The notes under the pieces were generated by a model. That model was not told the DNA's origin. It saw only the letters and a list, made by a program, of their open reading frames with translations, and did not search any database. This document shows, piece after piece, positions 17,689 to 25,892 of a stretch of 64,000 bases of DNA (positions are counted from its first letter, which is position 1; each line of letters opens with the position of its first letter). Made by a program: the position numbers and the translations under genes. The stretch comes from Bermanella sp044597725 (GTDB taxonomy: Bacteria > Pseudomonadota > Gammaproteobacteria > Pseudomonadales > Oceanobacteraceae): NCBI RefSeq assembly GCF_044597725.1, contig NZ_CP139003.1:2356001-2420000 (forward strand), read 5' to 3'.

Positions 17689-19478
17689 CCGCCAACCCTA
17701 TAATAATTCATGATTTTCACGGTGGCATTCACCCTAACGAAAACAAACAGCAAAGCACGCAAACTGAGATTATTAGGGCCGATATTCCCAACGTATTAGT
17801 GTTGCCAATTGCACAACACATTGGTGCTAAATCAAAACCTGTTGTAAACATTGGCGACGCGGTCTTAAAAGGCCAAGTCATTGCCGAAGCCGATGGTTTT
17901 GTCTCAGCCAATTTACACGCCCCCACATCCGGTACCATTGTAGCCATCGAACATCGTGTGATCGCACATCCATCAGGCATGTCCGATATTTGCATTGTAA
18001 TTGAGCCCGACTTTAACGATGAATGGATTAGTCTAGAGAAGTTTGACAACCCTCTTGAAGTAGACCGCGACACCTTAATTAGTAAAATTGAGGAATCTGG
18101 CATTACCGGATTGGGCGGCGCTGGCTTCCCTACCCATGTCAAAGCCTGTGTTCCACAAGAGCGAATTGAAACATTAATTATTAATGCCGCCGAGTGCGAA
18201 CCTTACATCACCGCCGATGATATGCTCATGCGCACCTATGCTCACGAACTCATTAAAGGCATAGAAGTGCTTTGCCATATTTTTGCACCCGTGGATTGCT
18301 ATATCGGTATTGAAGATAACAAACCCGAAGCCATCGAAGCTCTTAACCTAGCATTATCTGAATCGAACGACGATACGCACATGATTCACGTTGTCACCAT
18401 TCCCACTAAATATCCCAGCGGTGGTGAAAAGCAACTGATTCAAATTTTGACCGGCAAAGAAGTACCCGCCAAAGGCTTACCTGCCGATATTGGTATTTTG
18501 TGTCAAAACGTGGGAACCGCTCTAGCAATTTACGAAGCAACATATTTGGGTCAGCCACTAATAAAACGCATTACCACAGTGACAGGTGAAGCCTGCGGTC
18601 AAAAAGCCAACTACGAAACATTATTAGGCACACCTGTTCATAGTTTATTGCAACAAAGCCAAACCGATTTTAAGCAATTGCATCGATTAATCATGGGTGG
18701 CCCCATGATGGGTTTCACACTTGAAACGGATAATGTACCTGTTGTTAAAAGTACTAACTGCTTAATTGCTTCAACTAAACACGAATTACCCGATCCCAAC
18801 TTGGAACAGCCCTGTATTCGTTGCGGCATGTGTACTGAAGCGTGCCCTGCACAACTGCTTCCACAACAACTGTATTGGTTTTCTAAAAGCGACAACTTAG
18901 AACAAGCTGAACAACATAACATTGCAGACTGTATTGAATGCGGCGCCTGTGCTTATGTATGTCCAAGCAATATTCCACTTGTACAATATTACCGCCACAC
19001 CAAAGGCGAAATAAAACAAGCACACGCCGATAAAATTAAAAGCGATCGCGCAAAAGAACGTTACGAAGCACGCATTGCTAGACAGGAACGCGAAGCTGCG
19101 GAAAAAGAAGCCAAGCGCAAAGCCCGTGCCGAAGCAGCTGCAAAAAAACAGGCCGCTAAAGCCGCCGAGCAATCGGCTGATACACAGCAAATCGCCAGCG
19201 ACAAAAGCAAAGAAAAAGCGCTATCTGCCGAAGCTCAGTTTGAATCTGGGTTAGAAAATCAACCCGCAACAACTTCAGTAGAAGCGCCGCAGCCTAGTAT
19301 TGAACAACTAGAGAAGAAAGTGCTGGCAGCACAAACCCGTGTCGACAAAGCACAAGAACGTTTAGCCATGGCCAAAGAACAACAACTGGATACAGTACCT
19401 GCTTTAGAAACGGGCTTAGAAAAGCAAAAACAAAAACTGGCCGATGCCCGAAAAACCCTTGAAGAGGCCAAAGCATAA
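17685..19478 (+). CDS. rnfC: Rnf/Rsx complex subunit C, NADH-binding
   Basis: A 597-residue peripheral subunit that oxidises NADH through FMN. An N-terminal barrel/SLBB part is followed by the GITGLGGAGFPTHVK nucleotide-binding loop (about 141-155) and two 4Fe-4S motifs, CIRCGMCTEACP (about 377) and CIECGACAYVCP (about 417). The last 130 residues are a charged Ala/Lys/Glu/Gln coiled coil, typical of gammaproteobacterial RnfC and variable in length. It overlaps rnfB by 4 bases. Confidence 0.96.
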   Translation: MTANPIIIHDFHGGIHPNENKQQSTQTEIIRADIPNVLVLPIAQHIGAKSKPVVNIGDAVLKGQVIAEADGFVSANLHAPTSGTIVAIEHRVIAHPSGMSDICIVIEPDFNDEWISLEKFDNPLEVDRDTLISKIEESGITGLGGAGFPTHVKACVPQERIETLIINAAECEPYITADDMLMRTYAHELIKGIEVLCHIFAPVDCYIGIEDNKPEAIEALNLALSESNDDTHMIHVVTIPTKYPSGGEKQLIQILTGKEVPAKGLPADIGILCQNVGTALAIYEATYLGQPLIKRITTVTGEACGQKANYETLLGTPVHSLLQQSQTDFKQLHRLIMGGPMMGFTLETDNVPVVKSTNCLIASTKHELPDPNLEQPCIRCGMCTEACPAQLLPQQLYWFSKSDNLEQAEQHNIADCIECGACAYVCPSNIPLVQYYRHTKGEIKQAHADKIKSDRAKERYEARIARQEREAAEKEAKRKARAEAAAKKQAAKAAEQSADTQQIASDKSKEKALSAEAQFESGLENQPATTSVEAPQPSIEQLEKKVLAAQTRVDKAQERLAMAKEQQLDTVPALETGLEKQKQKLADARKTLEEAKA

Positions 19479-20542
19479 TGTCATCGAAATTGTTTACCAT
19501 TAGCTCGCCCCATACCACTCGTCGCACCACAACGGGAGACGTTATGCTGCAAGTACTGCTTGCACTCATACCTGGGGTTATTGCGCTTACTTGGTTTTTT
19601 GGCCCTGGGCACTTAATACAAATTGCCCTTGCCGCCAGCGTCGCCATTAGTGCAGAAGCGCTTGTATTATTTTTACGCAAAAAACCTATCGCTTTTTTCC
19701 TGCGTGATTACACTGCCATTGTTACGGCCGTATTACTCGCCCTTTCATTGCCTCCTTACGTGCCTTACTGGGTAACCATTATTGCCACGTTATTTTCCAT
19801 TGTGGTAGCTAAACACTTGTACGGTGGCTTAGGCCAAAACCCATTCAACCCTGCCATGGTGGGCTACGCCTTGGTATTGGTAAGCTTCCCAGTGGTTATG
19901 ACCACAAGCTGGAGCGGCCCTGCCCCATTACTGGATGCGGGCATTAGCCTATCGCAAGGGCTTAATTGGATATTTGCATCCCGTGAAGCATTTGATGCGG
20001 TTTCAATGGCCACTCCTTTAGATGTATATAAACATGAAATAAATACGCAAACCGCCAATGATGTACTCAGCCAACCACTTTTTAGTGGCCTAGCTGGCGA
20101 GCAATGGGTTTTGGGCTGGCAATGGGTTAGCACTGCGTTTTTACTGGGTGGTATTTATCTGCTTTGGAAAAAGATTTTTACGTGGCACATTCCAATCAGC
20201 ATGTTAATTGCACTCACGCTATGCAGCGCTATTTTTGGTTGGGACAGCGACTTATACGTGCCCACGTCACTTCATTTGCTCGCTGGCGCAACCATGCTCG
20301 GCGCATTCTTCATTGCTACCGACCCAGTAAGCGCAAGCACCACACCGTTAGGCAAAATTATTTTTGGTGCGGGTATCGGTATTCTTATATTTGTCATACG
20401 CACTTGGGGCGCATATCCAGACGCGGTGGCATTTGCCGTATTATTAATGAACTTTGCAGCGCCGTTTATCGACCAGTACACACAACCACGCACCTATGGC
20501 CACAAAAAAGCAAAACGCGGTTTACATGGAGGGGATAAATAG
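19478..20542 (+). CDS. rnfD: Rnf/Rsx complex subunit D
   Basis: A 354-residue membrane subunit with about nine or ten helices that carries a covalent FMN. The flavinylation site is the Ser/Thr-rich ATDPVSASTTPLG (about 278-290). It overlaps rnfC by one base (TAATG) and rnfG by one base, in keeping with strict stoichiometric coupling. Confidence 0.95.
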   Translation: MSSKLFTISSPHTTRRTTTGDVMLQVLLALIPGVIALTWFFGPGHLIQIALAASVAISAEALVLFLRKKPIAFFLRDYTAIVTAVLLALSLPPYVPYWVTIIATLFSIVVAKHLYGGLGQNPFNPAMVGYALVLVSFPVVMTTSWSGPAPLLDAGISLSQGLNWIFASREAFDAVSMATPLDVYKHEINTQTANDVLSQPLFSGLAGEQWVLGWQWVSTAFLLGGIYLLWKKIFTWHIPISMLIALTLCSAIFGWDSDLYVPTSLHLLAGATMLGAFFIATDPVSASTTPLGKIIFGAGIGILIFVIRTWGAYPDAVAFAVLLMNFAAPFIDQYTQPRTYGHKKAKRGLHGGDK

Positions 20543-21246
20543 TGACTGAACAAACCGAATTGACCCTCGGCCAATCAATTATTAAAAACGCCATAGGCCT
20601 CGCGATTTTTGCAATGGTGACAGCAGGCACCATTGCGGTTGTGCAATTAAATACAAAAGACACCATCGAGCACAATATCGCCATTGCCGAAGCAAAAGCT
20701 TTATATGAAATCACACCACAAGATGAAGTAGATAATGATTTACTTAATGCCACGCTAAACCTACATAATCATAAACAACAACTTAATACCAACTTACTCG
20801 GGCCTATTAGCCAAAAAGCCCAAGCTCATTTTGCACAACTAAATGGCAAGGTACATACAGTTATACTTCCCGTTATTGCGCCCGATGGATATACCCAAGC
20901 CATTCAGCTTTTAGTAGGCATACGCATTGATGGTACCGTAGCGGGCGTCCGTGTAGTAGAACACAGAGAGACGCCTGGACTGGGCGATAAAGTTGAACTC
21001 AAGAAATCAAACTGGGTATTGAGTTTTAATGGCAAATCATTAAACGTTCCCGTTATTGAAAAATGGAAAGTTAAAAAAGACGGCGGTGAATTTGATCAAT
21101 TCACTGGCGCTACAATAACACCAAGAGCAATCGTGTCGGCAGTAAAACAAAGCCTTGTATTTTTTGAAGAATATAAAACGCCTTTATTAGAGCTTTACAA
21201 GCAGAATCAACCTGCCCCTAGCCTACAAGACGAGGCAACATTATGA
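20542..21246 (+). CDS. rnfG: Rnf/Rsx complex subunit G, covalent flavoprotein
   Basis: A 234-residue protein with one N-terminal membrane helix and a periplasmic FMN_bind domain. The modified Thr is in the FTGATITPRAIV segment (about 190-201), the family S/TGATxT motif. GTG start at 20542, preceded by GGAGGGGA, an unusually strong ribosome binding site inside the end of rnfD. It overlaps rnfE by 4 bases. Confidence 0.95.
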   Translation: MTEQTELTLGQSIIKNAIGLAIFAMVTAGTIAVVQLNTKDTIEHNIAIAEAKALYEITPQDEVDNDLLNATLNLHNHKQQLNTNLLGPISQKAQAHFAQLNGKVHTVILPVIAPDGYTQAIQLLVGIRIDGTVAGVRVVEHRETPGLGDKVELKKSNWVLSFNGKSLNVPVIEKWKVKKDGGEFDQFTGATITPRAIVSAVKQSLVFFEEYKTPLLELYKQNQPAPSLQDEATL

Positions 21247-21956
21247 GCAGCAAGAGCTATAGCGAATTAAGCAAAGACGGACTTTGGACAAATAACCCAG
21301 CATTGGTACAACTACTGGGCTTATGCCCGTTGTTAGCGGTAACCGGCACCGTGGTAAACGCCATCGGTTTAGGCTTGGCCACTATGCTGGTATTAATTGG
21401 CTCAAATGTATCGGTATCGTTGGTAAGAAACTATGTATCACCTGCTGTGCGTTTACCCGCGTTTGTAATGATTATTGCATCGTTTGTGACCTGTACAGAG
21501 TTACTCATGCAGGCTTACACCTATGAGCTTTATACCGTGCTTGGTATTTTTATTCCGCTTATTGTAACCAACTGTGCCATCTTAGGCCGAGCCGATGCAT
21601 TTGCTGCAAAAAATGGCGTTCTGCCATCAATGGTAGATGGCTTTATGATGGCACTTGGCTTTGCAGCCGTGCTTATTGTGCTAGGAGCCATGCGAGAAAT
21701 TATTGGGCAAGGCACCCTATTTTCAGATATGGACTTATTACTTGGTAGCGTTGCCAGTAACTGGGAAATACAAATATTTGAAGATTACCCTGACTTTTTA
21801 TTTGCAGTATTACCACCAGGTGCCTTTGTTGGTATGGGGCTTTTAATCGCACTTAAAAATGTGATTGATCAATACCTTAAAAACCGCGCTGAGCGATTAA
21901 AGCAACCTGTAGTGGCGGGTAGTAAACGCGTTCGTGTAACAGGCAAAATCTCTTAA
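21243..21956 (+). CDS. rnfE: Rnf/Rsx complex subunit E
   Basis: A 237-residue membrane subunit homologous to RnfA. Six helices; conserved Cys motifs are NPALVQLLGLCPLLAV (about 18-33) and IVTNCAILGRADAFA. A basic tail of about 25 residues follows the last helix. Last Rnf gene; nth follows after 8 bases. Confidence 0.95.
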   Translation: MSSKSYSELSKDGLWTNNPALVQLLGLCPLLAVTGTVVNAIGLGLATMLVLIGSNVSVSLVRNYVSPAVRLPAFVMIIASFVTCTELLMQAYTYELYTVLGIFIPLIVTNCAILGRADAFAAKNGVLPSMVDGFMMALGFAAVLIVLGAMREIIGQGTLFSDMDLLLGSVASNWEIQIFEDYPDFLFAVLPPGAFVGMGLLIALKNVIDQYLKNRAERLKQPVVAGSKRVRVTGKIS

Positions 21957-21964
21957 TATAAATT

Positions 21965-22600
21965 ATGAACAAAGAAAAACGTATAGAGATTTTTACGCGT
22001 CTGCGGGACAACAACCCGAAACCCGAAACCGAGCTAGAATACACAACGCCGTTTGAACTGCTTGTGGCGGTGACATTGTCAGCACAAGCTACCGATGTCA
22101 GTGTAAATAAAGCGACCCGAAAATTATTCCCCGTGGCCAATACACCGGAAACAATTTACCAATTAGGTGAAGAAGGCTTAAAGGAATATATAAAAACCAT
22201 TGGTCTGTTTAATAGCAAAGCGAAAAACGTCGTTGCCATGTGCAAACTGCTCATGGAAAAACACCAGTCACAAGTACCGCAAACCCGTGAAGAATTAGTT
22301 GCCCTGCCCGGTGTTGGCCGCAAGACAGCCAATGTGGTTTTAAATACCGCATTCAATCAAATTGCCATGGCAGTGGATACTCATATTTTTAGAGTCAGCA
22401 ACCGCACCAAAATTGCCCCCGGCAAAGATGTAGTGGAAGTTGAAAACCGTCTAATTAGGCTTGTTCCTAAAGAGTTTTTAATGGATGCCCATCACTGGCT
22501 CATTCTACATGGGCGTTATGTTTGCACCGCTCGTAAACCTAAGTGCGGCTCATGTATTATTGAAGATTTATGTGAATTTAAAGAAAAGATCGTCGACTAA
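21965..22600 (+). CDS. nth: Endonuclease III
   Basis: A base-excision-repair glycosylase/AP lyase for oxidised pyrimidines. It has 211 residues, the standard length. The helix-hairpin-helix LPGVGRKTANVVL (about 114-126) includes the catalytic Lys, and VDTHIFRVSNR supplies the catalytic Asp at 138. The C-terminal 4Fe-4S loop has C-x6-C-x2-C-x5-C spacing (about 187-203). It sits at the end of the rnf operon as in E. coli and Pseudomonas. Confidence 0.97.
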   Translation: MNKEKRIEIFTRLRDNNPKPETELEYTTPFELLVAVTLSAQATDVSVNKATRKLFPVANTPETIYQLGEEGLKEYIKTIGLFNSKAKNVVAMCKLLMEKHQSQVPQTREELVALPGVGRKTANVVLNTAFNQIAMAVDTHIFRVSNRTKIAPGKDVVEVENRLIRLVPKEFLMDAHHWLILHGRYVCTARKPKCGSCIIEDLCEFKEKIVD

Positions 22601-22671
22601 TGACGTCAATGCATGACGGTGTCTGCTAGACTGGTCTTTTGATTCAAGAACTCTACATTTACGAGGTCACT

Positions 22672-23061
22672 ATGCGCATTCTTCACACCATGCTTCGCGT
22701 TGGGAATTTAGATAAATCCATTGAATTTTATACCGATGTGCTCGGCATGAAGTTATTGCGAAAAACCGATAACGAGCAATACCAATATACCCTGGCATTT
22801 GTAGGCTATGACACAGAAGACAAAACCGCAGTGTTAGAGCTAACCTACAACTGGGACACCAGTGAGTATGATTTAGGTGAAGGTTATGGCCATATTGCCA
22901 TTGGCTGTACCGATATTTACCAAACCTGTGACCGTATACGCGAACGCGGTGGGGTAATAAGTCGTGAGCCCGGCCCGGTAAAAGGCGGCACTACGGAAAT
23001 CGCCTTTATCAAAGATCCAGATGGTTATGCCATCGAACTCATACAAACCGATAACGCCTAA
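22672..23061 (+). CDS. gloA: Lactoylglutathione lyase (glyoxalase I)
   Basis: Converts the methylglyoxal-glutathione hemithioacetal to S-lactoylglutathione. With ATG at 22672 (MRILHTMLRV, preceded by GAGG) it has 129 residues, and the four metal ligands fall at the classic positions: His5, Glu in VLELTYNW, His74 in GYGHIAIG and Glu122 in YAIELIQ. The open frame extends 11 codons upstream from a TTG, but that is not conserved. Short length favours the Ni-type bacterial enzyme. Confidence 0.95.
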   Translation: MRILHTMLRVGNLDKSIEFYTDVLGMKLLRKTDNEQYQYTLAFVGYDTEDKTAVLELTYNWDTSEYDLGEGYGHIAIGCTDIYQTCDRIRERGGVISREPGPVKGGTTEIAFIKDPDGYAIELIQTDNA

Positions 23062-23095
23062 ATTGCTATTCTAAGCACAACAATCCGTTCCAGCA

Positions 23096-23125
23096 AAAGC
23101 CCGAGTAAAGCACTCGGGCTTTATT
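23096..23125 (+). terminator. Intrinsic terminator after gloA
   Basis: An 11-base stem AAAGCCCGAGT / ACTCGGGCTTT with a 5-base loop, closed by A and T runs, 35 bases after the gloA stop. Confidence 0.8.
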
Positions 23126-23190
23126 GTGCCAATGCCTGCAATGGGCTACCATAGCGACCTTTTATTTGCGGTAGTAACGAAAGACTTCTT

Positions 23191-24144
23191 ATGACTGACA
23201 AACGCCAACATGACATGCCTGATGTGGCCACCAGCCAAGCGCCTCAGGTTAACGGTACGCTCGATTGGGTGGGCATGAATCGCATCGCCCTGCCTGTCAC
23301 AGTTAAAGACCAGCAATTAGGGGAAAGAACCACCAACGCATTTGTTCAGTCTTACGTTAATATTGCTAATGCCAATGTTAAAGGCATCCATATGTCGCGC
23401 TTGTATCTACTACTGGCGCAATTCTCTGAAGAGCAGGTTCTTAGTGCACGCAATTTAAGAGAGTTTCTGGCACACATGCTTGATAGCCACGAGGATATTA
23501 GTAACCAAGCGACCCTACACTTTTCTTTTGATTACGTAATTCAACGCAAAGCGCTTAAGAGCCAGTTCTCCGGTTGGAAAGATTACCCAACCGAGATCAA
23601 AGCGACACTCAAAAATGGCCAAGTTGAGTTAGAGCTAGCCGTACATGTGCCCTATTCTTCTACCTGTCCTTGCTCGGCGGCACTGGCTCGTCAGCTCATT
23701 CAGCAAGCGTTTGCAGAAGACTTCAACGACCGCACCGATTTAACAAGTGACGAAGTACAAGCATGGCTACGCAGTGAAAAAGGTTCGTTCGCGACACCTC
23801 ACAGCCAACGTAGTGTAGCTAAGGTATGGGTTAAGCTAAATGACGATACCGTCGACTTCCCAATTACAGACCTTATTGAGCACATTGAAGACGCTTTGCA
23901 AACCCCAGTCCAAACAGCGGTTAAGCGCGAAGATGAACAAGAGTTTGCCCGTTTAAACGGACACAACCTTATGTTTTGTGAAGATGCGGCTCGCCGTGCG
24001 AAAAGCGCACTAAATAAGCAAGCTGATACCTACCAAGACTTCTGGCTACGCATAGAGCACCTTGAAAGTTTACATGCCCATGACGCAGTTGCCATTGCCA
24101 CTAAAGGCGTTGAAGGTGGCTACGAGCCTTTATTATCACGCTAG
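23191..24144 (+). CDS. folE2: GTP cyclohydrolase IB (FolE2)
   Basis: Makes 7,8-dihydroneopterin triphosphate, first step of folate and of queuosine/pterin synthesis, using a metal other than obligatory zinc. Its 317 residues match the family. It contains the GMNRIALPV opening, the catalytic STCPCSAAL Cys segment (about 157-165) and the FATPHSQRSVAKVWV metal/substrate block. FolE2 typically replaces or backs up zinc-dependent FolE and is often Zur-regulated. I see no obvious Zur palindrome in the 65 bases upstream. It precedes a PTPS homologue and a hisI-type gene. Confidence 0.95.
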   Translation: MTDKRQHDMPDVATSQAPQVNGTLDWVGMNRIALPVTVKDQQLGERTTNAFVQSYVNIANANVKGIHMSRLYLLLAQFSEEQVLSARNLREFLAHMLDSHEDISNQATLHFSFDYVIQRKALKSQFSGWKDYPTEIKATLKNGQVELELAVHVPYSSTCPCSAALARQLIQQAFAEDFNDRTDLTSDEVQAWLRSEKGSFATPHSQRSVAKVWVKLNDDTVDFPITDLIEHIEDALQTPVQTAVKREDEQEFARLNGHNLMFCEDAARRAKSALNKQADTYQDFWLRIEHLESLHAHDAVAIATKGVEGGYEPLLSR

Positions 24145-24167
24145 TTTTAATCTATAAAACATATAAC

Positions 24168-24195
24168 AGCGGCTTTTATTAGCCGCTTATTTGTT
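24168..24195 (+). terminator. Weak hairpin terminator after folE2
   Basis: A 7-base stem AGCGGCT / AGCCGCT with a TTTATT loop is followed by TATTTGTTTAT. The stem is short and the T-run broken, so it may only attenuate reading into the next gene. Confidence 0.5.
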
Positions 24196-24240
24196 TATCC
24201 TTTATACTCAACACACTCCCCTATTTACAGGTGCCTTTAG

Positions 24241-25098
24241 GTGAAACTTTTTGTCGACAATCTTACTAATGTTGATGTCTCTTATTTAGATGCCCAGCGC
24301 GGCCTTGTGGGCGAATCTTGGCTTACAGGTATCATGCTCGACGGCAGCCTAGATAAGCAGAGCATGATTTGCGATTTTGGCGTAGTTAAGCGCAATGCAA
24401 AAAAATGGTTAGATGATTATATCGACCATCGTTTAGTTGTACCCACTAAAATGCCTGGTTTAAGCATTGATAAGCACGACAAATTAACCACCGTAAAATG
24501 CCCTCATCCCACTGGTGGTGAGTTCATATGCTCGGCTCCTCATGAAGCATTTTGTTTTATTGAATGTGCCACTATAGACAACCAATCGGTTGCGCAATGG
24601 TTATCACAGCAGCTCACTTCAATTATTCCGGGCGAAATTGCTGAGTTAAAAATTAGCCTGCATAACGAACTTATTGGTGGTGCGTTTTATCATTATAGTC
24701 ATGGTTTAAAAAAGCACGATGGCAACTGCCAGCGTATTGCCCATGGCCATCGCTCTAAAATTGAAATTTTTATTGATGGTGCACGTCAACCCGAGTTAGA
24801 AAAAGACTGGGCTAAAAAATGGCATGACATTTATGTAGGTACATTAGAAGACTTACATAACACCACGACCTTGCACAGCATTGAACACAACCATTATCGC
24901 TACCAAGCGCCACAGGGTGACTTTAGTTTAACCTTACCAGCATCGGCTTGTTATAATATGGACAGCGATACCACGGTTGAGCAAATAGCCAAGCACATTG
25001 CTAAAACCTTATTAGAGTCGGGCCATTCGGTAACCGTAAAAGCATTTGAAGGCGTTGGCAAAGGCGCTATTGCCGAGTACGAACAAAAAACGGATTAA
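24241..25098 (+). CDS. Two-domain 6-pyruvoyl-tetrahydropterin synthase / QueD-family protein
   Basis: A 285-residue protein built as two T-fold (PTPS) halves; single-domain QueD has about 120-150. The C-terminal half keeps the zinc and catalytic pattern: HYSHGLKKHDGNC, with a Cys near 163, then AHGHRSKIEIF (HGH near 168-170). The N-terminal half has the fold outline but not this pattern and may serve oligomerisation. PTPS/QueD enzymes act on dihydroneopterin triphosphate, the product of FolE2, so the pair could form a pterin or queuosine branch. GTG start; an AGGTG element precedes it. Exact product is not assignable. Confidence 0.75.
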   Translation: MKLFVDNLTNVDVSYLDAQRGLVGESWLTGIMLDGSLDKQSMICDFGVVKRNAKKWLDDYIDHRLVVPTKMPGLSIDKHDKLTTVKCPHPTGGEFICSAPHEAFCFIECATIDNQSVAQWLSQQLTSIIPGEIAELKISLHNELIGGAFYHYSHGLKKHDGNCQRIAHGHRSKIEIFIDGARQPELEKDWAKKWHDIYVGTLEDLHNTTTLHSIEHNHYRYQAPQGDFSLTLPASACYNMDSDTTVEQIAKHIAKTLLESGHSVTVKAFEGVGKGAIAEYEQKTD

Positions 25099-25107
25099 TT
25101 TAACAAC

Positions 25108-25542
25108 ATGAAAGCGTTCTTTAAACAGCTAGAATCAGAGCCATCGGGTACTCAAGTTGAATTAGCCACCGCGCTCGATAACATTCCGTTTAACGATGCT
25201 GGCCTCATACCGGCCATTGCTCAGCAGTACGATAGCAAAGAAGTACTAATGATGGCTTGGATGAACCGCCAAGCCATTGAAGAGACCTTAAGTACTGGAC
25301 GCGTTTGTTATTGGTCCCGTTCACGCAATGATTACTGGCGGAAAGGCGAAAGCTCAGGCAACCAACAGGTATTAAAGTCCATGAGTCTGGATTGCGACGG
25401 TGATACACTCCTACTATTGGTCGATCAAACTGGCGCAGCCTGTCATACTGGTCGTCGTGACTGCTTCTATAATGCGTTAACGCCAGAGGGGCTCACCGTA
25501 AACAAAGACCCCATTCAAGATCCTAAACAGCTATATAAATGA
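25108..25542 (+). CDS. hisI: Phosphoribosyl-AMP cyclohydrolase (HisI family)
   Basis: A 144-residue zinc-dependent hydrolase of histidine synthesis, without the HisE pyrophosphatase domain. Signature blocks: LMMAWMNRQAIEETLSTG, YWSRSRNDYWRKGESSGN and the metal site LDCDGD plus CHTGRRDCF, with three Cys near 96, 112 and 119. It starts 9 bases after the PTPS homologue, so it is probably cotranscribed with it. No other his gene is nearby, so this may be a second copy. HisI paralogues have been noted beside folE2 in zinc-response regions. The N-terminal 30 residues are longer than in standalone HisI. Confidence 0.88.
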   Translation: MKAFFKQLESEPSGTQVELATALDNIPFNDAGLIPAIAQQYDSKEVLMMAWMNRQAIEETLSTGRVCYWSRSRNDYWRKGESSGNQQVLKSMSLDCDGDTLLLLVDQTGAACHTGRRDCFYNALTPEGLTVNKDPIQDPKQLYK

Positions 25543-25548
25543 TAAACA

Positions 25549-25869
25549 TTGAAAAAACAGCCAAGTAAGCAAGCCCGAAGGGCCCAACTAAACGACGAAG
25601 TCGAAGCATTCCTATCCAAGGGCGGAGAAATTGATTCTGTGCCCCAAGGAGCCTCGGGCCGCGATAATCCGGAAGCGGCACTTATTCCCGTGCTATTTAA
25701 TGAAAAAGCCACATCGCGCACCGATGCCCGCGAAGTATTAAAGCAACTGGATACACGTAAGCATAAAAATCGAAAGCCTTTACGCCCGGTTAAACGACGC
25801 AAAAAAAAACCCATCTATGATGATTTCGGTGAAATCTTAAGATGGGTTTGGGACGATGGCGAAGAATAA
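25549..25869 (+). CDS. Small basic protein with FLSKGGEI motif, function unknown
   Basis: A 106-residue soluble protein, TTG start, 6 bases after hisI. The sequence has an N-terminal KKQPSKQARRAQL, a short VEAFLSKGGEIDSVPQGASG segment, a central part and a strongly basic run (KHKNRKPLRPVKRRKKKP, about 74-91) before an acidic end. A similar FLxxGG pattern is found in small Pseudomonas proteins such as the RNA-polymerase-binding SutA, but the likeness is short and may be superficial. Basic charge suggests nucleic-acid binding. I do not recognise a defined family with confidence. Confidence 0.6.
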   Translation: MKKQPSKQARRAQLNDEVEAFLSKGGEIDSVPQGASGRDNPEAALIPVLFNEKATSRTDAREVLKQLDTRKHKNRKPLRPVKRRKKKPIYDDFGEILRWVWDDGEE

Positions 25870-25892
25870 ACGCGTCAGCGTTGTCTTGGCAC

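Noticed and set aside
24168..24195. Strong operon boundary between folE2 and the PTPS gene
   Set aside because: The hairpin is only 7 base pairs with a broken T-run, so cotranscription cannot be excluded.
25205..25408. Frame antisense to hisI, and many similar antisense frames inside long genes (for example within the Calx-beta and RND regions)
   Set aside because: Composition follows the sense gene, with no start signals or recognisable domains.
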